Shown in pieces: positions 58,547-64,000 of a DNA stretch of 64,000 nt. The DNA is from JADYZU01 sp964540965 (lineage in GTDB: Bacteria > Pseudomonadota > Alphaproteobacteria > Rhodobacterales > Rhodobacteraceae): assembly GCA_964540965.1 (NCBI GenBank), contig CAZIOT010000007.1, positions 62,001 through 126,000 on the forward strand, read 5' to 3'. Every line of letters begins with the position of its first letter. The first letter of the stretch is position 1. A program made the position numbers and the translations under genes. The notes beneath the pieces are model-generated. The model made no database searches. It saw only the letters and a program-made list of their open reading frames with translations, and was not told where the DNA came from.

Positions 58547-60358
58547 ATGGCGCGCGCACCCCTTCTGCAACTTTCCGACATCTCGCTGACCTTCGGCGGC
58601 AATCCGGTTTTCGATCGCCTGAATGCCACCGTGCAGGAGGGCGACCGCATCGCCCTTGTCGGTCGCAACGGATCGGGCAAATCGACACTGATGAAGGTGA
58701 TGGCCGGGCTGGTCGAACCCGACCGCGGCATCCGTGCCGCCGCCCCCGGCGTGCGCGTCGGCTATATGGAGCAGGATCCCGACATGGGCGGCTTTGCCAC
58801 CCTGGGCGACTATGCCGCCGCCGGCCTGCCCGAGGGCGAGGGCTGGCGCGTCGCGGCGGTGGCCGAGGGGCTGCGCTTTGACCCCGCCCGCCCGGTGGCC
58901 ACCGCTTCGGGCGGGGAACGCCGCCGCGCCGCGCTGGCCCGGCTGATGGCCGAGGCGCAGGAACTCATGCTGCTGGACGAGCCGACCAACCATCTCGACA
59001 TCGCCGCGGTGCAATGGCTGGAAGAGGAGTTGCGCGGCACCAAGGCCGCCTTCGTCCTCATCAGCCACGACCGCGCCTTTCTGCGCGACCTGACCCGCGC
59101 GACGCTGTGGATCGACCGGGGCGAGGTGCGGCGGCAGGATACCGGGTTCGAGGGGTTCGAGGCCTGGCGCGACCGCGTGTGGGAGGAAGAGGACACCGCC
59201 CGCCACAAGCTTGACCGCAAGATCAAGGCCGAGGCGCGGTGGGCGGTCGAAGGCATTTCGGCCCGGCGCAAGCGCAACATGGGCCGGGTGCGGGCGCTGC
59301 AGGCCCTGCGCGAGGATCGGGCGAACCAGATCCGCCGGCAGGGCACCGCGGCGATGGCGCTGGCCGAGGGCCCGGCCTCGGGGCGCAAGGTGATCGAGGC
59401 GCGGGGCCTGACCAAGGCCTATGGCACGCCCATCGTGAAAAGCCTGGATCTGACGGTGATGCGCGGCGACCGGGTGGCCTTTGTCGGGCCGAACGGCGTC
59501 GGCAAGACCACGCTTCTGCGCCTGCTTCTGGGGCAGGAGGCGCCCGATGCCGGCAGCGTGACCCATGGCACCAACCTGGAAATCGCCGTCTTTGACCAGA
59601 GCCGCGCCGCGCTCGACCCCGAGCGGACCTTGTGGGAAACCCTGACCGCCGATCCGGCGATGGGGGTGTCGGGCAAGGCCGATCAGGTGCTCGTCCGGGG
59701 CGAGCCGAAACATGTCGTCGCCTATCTCAAGGACTTTCTCTTTGACGAGGGCCAGGCGCGCGCGCCGGTCCGGTCGCTGTCGGGCGGCGAAAAGGCGCGG
59801 TTGCTGCTGGCGCGGATCATGGCCCGGCCCTCGAACCTGCTGGTGCTGGACGAGCCGACCAACGACCTTGATATCGAGACGCTGGATCTTCTTCAGGAAC
59901 TGCTTGACGGCTATGACGGCACCGTGCTGCTGGTCAGCCACGACCGAGATTTCCTTGACCGGGTGGCGACCACCACGGTGCTGATGGAGGGCGACGGCCG
60001 CGCGACCGTCTATGCCGGCGGCTGGTCCGACATGGTGGCGCAGCGCGGATCGGTGCCGGCGGCGCCGGTGGCCAGGGCGGAACGGGCCGAGCCGTCGAAA
60101 GAGCGGGTCAAGCCCGAGACGCAGCGGCGCGGCGGCCTCAGCTTTACCGAACGCCACCGCTTTGACGCGCTGCCGGCGCTGATCGACCGGCTGACGGCCG
60201 AGATCGACCGGCTGAACGACCTGCTGGCCCAGCCCGATCTTTTCGCGAAAGAGCCGGTGAAATTCCGCAAGGCGGGCGAGGCCCTGGCCGAACGGCAGGC
60301 AGCCCTTGCCGCGGCCGAGGAGGAATGGCTGACGCTGGCCGAAAAGGCCGAGGCGTAG
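58547..60358 (+). CDS. uup: ABC-F family ATPase (Uup-like)
   Basis: This 603-residue soluble protein has two ABC cassettes and no membrane domain. The first has ALVGRNGSGKST, SGGERRRAALARLMAEAQELMLLDEPTNHLD and FVLISHDRAFL. The second has AFVGPNGVGKTT, LSGGEKARLLLARIMARPSNLLVLDEPTNDLD and LLVSHDRDFLDRVAT. The linker is the ABC-F P-site tRNA-interaction segment, and the C-terminal coiled coil (LIDRLTAEIDRLNDLLAQ...KAGEALAERQAALAAAEEEW) is that of Uup. It acts on ribosomes or branched DNA. Single-gene unit. Confidence 0.94.
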   Translation: MARAPLLQLSDISLTFGGNPVFDRLNATVQEGDRIALVGRNGSGKSTLMKVMAGLVEPDRGIRAAAPGVRVGYMEQDPDMGGFATLGDYAAAGLPEGEGWRVAAVAEGLRFDPARPVATASGGERRRAALARLMAEAQELMLLDEPTNHLDIAAVQWLEEELRGTKAAFVLISHDRAFLRDLTRATLWIDRGEVRRQDTGFEGFEAWRDRVWEEEDTARHKLDRKIKAEARWAVEGISARRKRNMGRVRALQALREDRANQIRRQGTAAMALAEGPASGRKVIEARGLTKAYGTPIVKSLDLTVMRGDRVAFVGPNGVGKTTLLRLLLGQEAPDAGSVTHGTNLEIAVFDQSRAALDPERTLWETLTADPAMGVSGKADQVLVRGEPKHVVAYLKDFLFDEGQARAPVRSLSGGEKARLLLARIMARPSNLLVLDEPTNDLDIETLDLLQELLDGYDGTVLLVSHDRDFLDRVATTTVLMEGDGRATVYAGGWSDMVAQRGSVPAAPVARAERAEPSKERVKPETQRRGGLSFTERHRFDALPALIDRLTAEIDRLNDLLAQPDLFAKEPVKFRKAGEALAERQAALAAAEEEWLTLAEKAEA

Positions 60359-60366
60359 CGCCCGCC

Positions 60367-60825
60367 TCAGACCGGCGGGCAGCCCGCCGGTTCGGTCGGG
60401 TCAAGCCGGAACAACCGGTCGTCGCCGCGGATGGACGACAGTTCGAACAATCCGCCCGGCCCTTCTAGCCAGAGGCCATCCGCGCCCACGCGCAGCAGGA
60501 TCGACCGGCCGTCGGGTTCGATGGTGAACTGGCCGGCATCCCCCTCAAGCACGCAGCCCATGCCCTTGCCCGGCGCGCACATCGCCAGCGCGAAGGCCGG
60601 CCAGTCCTGCCCGCGCAGGCGGACCTCGAGATTGTAGGCGACATGGCCTGCCGCGTCGCCGATCAGGGTCGAGGACGGGCCGAAGGCGATTTCGACGACC
60701 ATCTGTTCGGGATGGGCGGCCAGATGGGCATTGTCATAGACCCGCCGCCAGCATTCGCCCGACTGGGCGGTGGCAGCGGCAGGCAGGGCGACCAGCGCCG
60801 AAAGGGCAAGGGCAAGTGGTTTCAT
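60367..60825 (-). CDS. Exported protein of unknown function
   Basis: The 152-residue product has a signal peptide (MKPLALALSALVALPAAATA) and a beta-rich mature domain with cysteines at CWRRVYDN, MCAPGKGMGC and the final AGCPPV, suggesting two disulfides. The C-terminal half reads GQFTIEPDGRSILLRVGADGLWLEGPGG. I recognise no family. The start at 60823-60825 is taken because the nine codons upstream break the signal peptide. It follows the iron-binding protein gene by 82 bp on the same strand. Confidence 0.75.
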   Translation of the reverse strand: MKPLALALSALVALPAAATAQSGECWRRVYDNAHLAAHPEQMVVEIAFGPSSTLIGDAAGHVAYNLEVRLRGQDWPAFALAMCAPGKGMGCVLEGDAGQFTIEPDGRSILLRVGADGLWLEGPGGLFELSSIRGDDRLFRLDPTEPAGCPPV

Positions 60826-60907
60826 CGCAATGCTCCGCAGGATTATCTGCAAAGCCTTGCATCCTTCGGCCCTTCGATCAACGCGGGTCGCCCTTGGGCG
60901 GCGGGAA

Positions 60908-61909
60908 TCAGCCGTCGAAATTGACCTCTTCCATGATCCGCAGCGCCGCCGGGCGATGGCCGGCCAGTTCGGTCAGGTCGATCGCGTCGGGCGTGAACGG
61001 CCCCCAGCTTGCCACCAGATCGGACAGGGCCGCCCCCTCGAGCACCGGGTATTCGTGGTTCACCTCGGCATAGATCGCCTGCGCCTCGGGCGAGACCAGC
61101 CATTCCATGAGCTGCACCGCCTCGTCCCGGTTGGGCGCGGCATTGGTCAGCGCGACGCCCGAGACATTCACATGGGTGCCGCCATCCTCGAACGTCGGAA
61201 AGATGATCCGCACCGATTCCGCCCAGGCGACCTGTTCGGGGTCGGCCAGCATCTGGCCCATGTAATAGGTGTTGGTCAGGCTGATGTCGCATTCGCCGGC
61301 CCAGATCGCGCGGACCTGCGCGCGGTCGTTGCCTTCGGGCCGGCGGGCCAGGTTGTCCTTCACGCCCTGCGCCCATTCGGTCGCGTAGTCCTCGCCATGA
61401 TGGGCGATGATGCCGGCCAGAAGGGCAAGGTTGTAGTTGTGGGTGCCCGACCGGGTGCAGATCCGCCCCTCCCACTTGTCCGAGGCGAGATCCTCATAGG
61501 TCGTGACCTCGCCATCGGCCACGCGGTCGATGCTGGCATAGACGACGCGGGCGCGGCTTGTCAGGGCGAACCACAGGTTGTCGGGGCTGCGCAGCGAGGC
61601 GGGCACGGCGGTGTTCAGCACCTCGGAATCGACGGGTTGCAGCACGCCGGCGTCGACGATCTGCTGCAGGCTGGCGATGTCGACCGTCATCACCAGATCG
61701 GCGGGCGACCGGTCGCCCTCGGCCACCAGACGTTCGACGATGCCTTCCTCGACGAAGGCCAGGTTGACGGCGATGCCGGTCGATGCGGTGAAGGCGTCGA
61801 TGACGGGCTGGATCAGTTCCGGCTGGCGCGTCGTGTAGATGTTGATGTCGGCAAAGGCCGGCAGCGGCGCGACAAGCGCGGTGGCGAGCAGAATATGGCG
61901 CAGGGTCAT
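60908..61909 (-). CDS. Periplasmic Fe(3+)-binding protein of an ABC transporter
   Basis: The 333-residue protein has a signal peptide (MTLRHILLATALVAPLPAFA) and the FbpA/AfuA pattern: INIYTTRQPELIQPVIDAF, VDIASLQQIVDAGVLQPVDS, GTHNYNLALLAGIIAHHGE and SLTNTYYMGQML with the tandem tyrosines that bind iron, then QLMEWLVSPEAQAIYAEVNHEYPV. It captures ferric iron in the periplasm. The permease and ATPase genes are not within reach on this strand. The start at 61907-61909 excludes 29 residues of non-conserved upstream frame. Confidence 0.93.
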   Translation of the reverse strand: MTLRHILLATALVAPLPAFADINIYTTRQPELIQPVIDAFTASTGIAVNLAFVEEGIVERLVAEGDRSPADLVMTVDIASLQQIVDAGVLQPVDSEVLNTAVPASLRSPDNLWFALTSRARVVYASIDRVADGEVTTYEDLASDKWEGRICTRSGTHNYNLALLAGIIAHHGEDYATEWAQGVKDNLARRPEGNDRAQVRAIWAGECDISLTNTYYMGQMLADPEQVAWAESVRIIFPTFEDGGTHVNVSGVALTNAAPNRDEAVQLMEWLVSPEAQAIYAEVNHEYPVLEGAALSDLVASWGPFTPDAIDLTELAGHRPAALRIMEEVNFDG

Positions 61910-61961
61910 GGTTCTCTCCCTCGGTTCGGTCCCAAGGTTAAGCCCGACCTGCGCCGCCCGG

Positions 61962-63209
61962 TCAATCCCGATTGTTTTTGTCATCAAGGGCGGCATGAAA
62001 GCGGCGCAGGTCGTCGACAGATGTCAGCGCGGCTTCGGCCCGGTCCCGGGCCACGCGCAACTGCGCCGCCGCCGCGGCACGCGACTGTGCGGGCCCGTGT
62101 CCGGACAGGGCAATCAGCGTCTTGGCCAGCCGGATCATGATGTCGACCTGCGCCGCGCCGTCGCGGCCGATCAGGTTGAACGCATCCTCGTGCAGGTCGT
62201 GATCGTCAAGTGAGGGCGCGCGCAGCCGCGGATACAGCGGCGCTGCGGGCGCGGCACTTTCCCAGGCGGACGCCCACCGGGTCAACAGCCGCGCCTGCCG
62301 CCCGATCACGTCGATGGCGGTGCCGGGATCGTTGATCGCCGGCGACAGGGCGCGTTGGGCGACCTCGCTCAGCACCACAAGGCCAAAGCGCGGATCCTGA
62401 TCGAAGGTGCGGTTCGGCGCGATGGCAAAGGCGGCGCGGATCTCGTCCTCGATCCCGGCGGAATCGCCGCGCAACCGCGCAAGGCAGGTTCCGTGAAAGG
62501 CAAAGCTGCCGGGAAGAACGCAGAGGTCGATCTCGGCCCCGGTGCTGTCGCACAGGGCCGACAGCGCCGCCATGTCGATGAAACTGACATAGCCCACCGT
62601 GGTCGCGGTGACGGCCACGCCCTGCGGCGGGCCGACAAGCGGCCGCGCGCCCAGCCATGGCAGGGCGACCCGGGCCTCCATCGCGGCGCGGGCCGCATCC
62701 TCGATCCGCGAGACGGTATCGCTGACCCGCCCGAGGCGCGTCAGATGGCTGATCCAGCGCAAGAGCGACAGGACGATGAGGAAGATCACGCCAAGCGTCA
62801 CCAGAAACAGCACGGCCCGGCCGGCCGCGCCGTAAAAGCTGATGGTCAGGGCGACAAGGCTGACGATGCTGAAGACAAAGGTGCCGACAAAGGTCGCAAG
62901 GACATTCTGCACCGTCCGGTCCTGGGTCAGAAGCGCTGTGGCCCGCGGTGTCGCGTTCGACGTGGCCGACCCATAGGCGCCGGTCAGGGCGCCCACCGAA
63001 AACGTCGTGACCGCGAGCATCGAGGAGGCGACGATGGTCAGCAGGCTTTCGATCGCATCCGCGCCGATGTCGAAGGGCGCGGCATCGCCCAGAACCCGCC
63101 CCGCGACCGAGGCCAGAAGCGCCGCCAGCACCCCCAGAAGCGCGAAAAGCGACACGCGCAGCCACAGTGTCCGCCGCACCCGCGACCAGAGCCAGCGCAG
63201 CCGCGACAT
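61962..63209 (-). CDS. DUF2254 family membrane protein
   Basis: The 415-residue protein has four hydrophobic segments in the first 170 residues (around 18-40, 55-75, 100-125 and 132-152) and a large soluble C-terminal half (GYVSFIDMAALSALCDSTGAEIDLCVLPGSFAFHGTCLARL and RALSPAINDPGTAIDVIGRQARLL). These are the typical DUF2254 signatures SFSV-like FSVGAL, SPRAT-like NATPRATALLTQDR and ALSPAINDP. Function unknown. It shares one base with the mazG stop (TGATG). Confidence 0.9.
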   Translation of the reverse strand: MSRLRWLWSRVRRTLWLRVSLFALLGVLAALLASVAGRVLGDAAPFDIGADAIESLLTIVASSMLAVTTFSVGALTGAYGSATSNATPRATALLTQDRTVQNVLATFVGTFVFSIVSLVALTISFYGAAGRAVLFLVTLGVIFLIVLSLLRWISHLTRLGRVSDTVSRIEDAARAAMEARVALPWLGARPLVGPPQGVAVTATTVGYVSFIDMAALSALCDSTGAEIDLCVLPGSFAFHGTCLARLRGDSAGIEDEIRAAFAIAPNRTFDQDPRFGLVVLSEVAQRALSPAINDPGTAIDVIGRQARLLTRWASAWESAAPAAPLYPRLRAPSLDDHDLHEDAFNLIGRDGAAQVDIMIRLAKTLIALSGHGPAQSRAAAAAQLRVARDRAEAALTSVDDLRRFHAALDDKNNRD

Positions 63210-63988
63210 CAGGCGCGGGCCTTGTCGGCCTGCCGGATCGCGTTCCAGATCGCGTCCATCTCGGCCAGGTCGCTGTCCTCGGGGCGCTTGCCACGGGCGC
63301 GAAGTTCGTCCTCGACCGCATTGAAGCGGCGGATGAATTTGGCGTTCGCGCGGCGCAGCGCAGCTTCGGGATCGACCTTCAGGTGCCGCGCCAGGTTGGC
63401 CATGACGAAGAGCAGGTCGCCGACCTCCTCCTCCAGCGCATCGGGGCCGATCTCCCTTGCCTCGACCACCTCGCGCGCCTCTTCGGCGATCTTGTCCAGG
63501 ACCGCCATCACATCGGGCCAGTCAAAGCCGACGCGGGCGGCGCGTTTCTGCAGCTTGGCGGCGCGCAGAAGCGCCGGCAGGCCCGGCGCCACGCCGTCCA
63601 GCACCCGCCCCTCGTCACGGGCGGCGCGTTCGGCGGCCTTGACGGTTTCCCAGTCGGCAACCTGCTGATCGGCGCTTTTGGCGTTGGATTCGTCACCAAA
63701 GACATGCGGATGGCGCGCGACCATCTTGTCGGCGATGTTGCGGACGACGGCGGCGAAATCGAACAGCCCGGCGTCCTCGGCCATCTGGGCGTGAAAGACC
63801 GACTGGAACAGCAGGTCGCCCAGTTCACCTTCCAGCTCGCCCATGGCACCGCGTTCGATGGCGTCGGCGACCTCATAGGCCTCTTCGATCGTGTAGGGGG
63901 CGATGGTGGCAAAGGTCTGCTCGATGTCCCAGGGGCACCCCGTGACCGGGTCGCGCAGCCGGCGCATGATGTCCAGAAGGCGGGCCAT
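63209..63988 (-). CDS. mazG: Nucleoside triphosphate pyrophosphohydrolase
   Basis: This 259-residue enzyme hydrolyses NTPs to NMP and diphosphate. It has two MazG domains. The first is at about residues 20-110 (CPWDIEQTFATIAPYTIEEAYEVADAIERGAMGELEGELGDLLFQSVFHAQMAED). The second is at about 165-235 (GFDWPDVMAVLDKIAEEAREVVEAREIGPDALEEEVGDLLFVMANLARHL) and carries the EExxE and ExxD metal ligands that are usually catalytic. The start at 63986-63988 lies 12 bp from the window edge, so upstream control cannot be seen. Confidence 0.95.
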   Translation of the reverse strand: MARLLDIMRRLRDPVTGCPWDIEQTFATIAPYTIEEAYEVADAIERGAMGELEGELGDLLFQSVFHAQMAEDAGLFDFAAVVRNIADKMVARHPHVFGDESNAKSADQQVADWETVKAAERAARDEGRVLDGVAPGLPALLRAAKLQKRAARVGFDWPDVMAVLDKIAEEAREVVEAREIGPDALEEEVGDLLFVMANLARHLKVDPEAALRRANAKFIRRFNAVEDELRARGKRPEDSDLAEMDAIWNAIRQADKARA

Positions 63989-64000
63989 CTGGCGGCCGGC

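Overview
The window is high-GC, densely coded chromosomal DNA of an alphaproteobacterium, most likely a member of the Rhodobacteraceae/Paracoccaceae (Paracoccus/Rhodobacter-like). I base this on several features. DksA keeps only one of the zinc-finger cysteines. An RSP_2647-type RNA methyltransferase is paired with an RSP_2648-type PIN protein. The order dgt/erpA, argS, SPOR protein, nagZ, scpA, scpB is alphaproteobacterial, as is the order yceD, rpmF, plsX, fabH, ihfA, merR. The dCTP deaminase is the tandem-domain form and ribonucleotide reductase is the B12-dependent class II enzyme. Nearly all genes are housekeeping, and I see no phage, transposon, CRISPR array, secretion island or biosynthetic cluster.

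Layout: 0-8.9 kb holds a partial lipoprotein, ftsB-like, class I aldolase, a membrane protein coupled to a barstar-like protein, pgk, two overlapping cyclophilins, selO, a nucleoside hydrolase and an EF-hand protein. 8.9-19.8 kb is mostly minus strand: ilvI-lipoprotein-ilvH behind a leader-peptide attenuator, a brnT-brnA toxin-antitoxin pair, ppiD-trpE, fabI-lysE-gpt-aminotransferase, then pdxH on plus. 19.9-31.3 kb holds a double cold-shock protein, a DUF192 protein, tRNA-Pro(TGG), nrdJ behind a long potentially structured leader, glutathione peroxidase, a copper module (copZ / copA-cueR with mirrored MerR-type promoters), a D-amino-acid dehydrogenase and an HPP-CBS protein. 31.4-41 kb holds ccdA, edd-eda with a LacI-type operator, an RNA methyltransferase, a PIN protein and a tightly coupled five-gene envelope cluster. 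41-52 kb holds dksA, a flavin monooxygenase, xth, erpA/dgt, argS (interrupted by an N gap), SPOR, nagZ, scpA-scpB, an unlisted 48-residue basic membrane peptide, dcd and tRNA-Pro(GGG). 52-64 kb holds the fatty-acid/phospholipid operon, with a RelE/XRE toxin-antitoxin module inserted between yceD and rpmF, then bamE, an olsB-like gene, uup, an iron-binding protein, a DUF2254 protein and mazG.

The strongest regulatory observation is a complete transcription-attenuation device upstream of ilvI: promoter, a 15-codon peptide rich in Val/Leu/Ile, a perfect 9-bp antiterminator pairing and a terminator with a U run. The copper module is also legible to the base: two inverted promoters, each with a 19-bp spacer, share an 11-bp inverted repeat containing both -35 elements. 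The most puzzling non-coding stretch is the 358-nt region between tRNA-Pro(TGG) and nrdJ. I found no clearly new multi-gene system; the least explained gene sets are the membrane-protein/barstar pair and the DUF2927-DedA-M48 envelope cluster.
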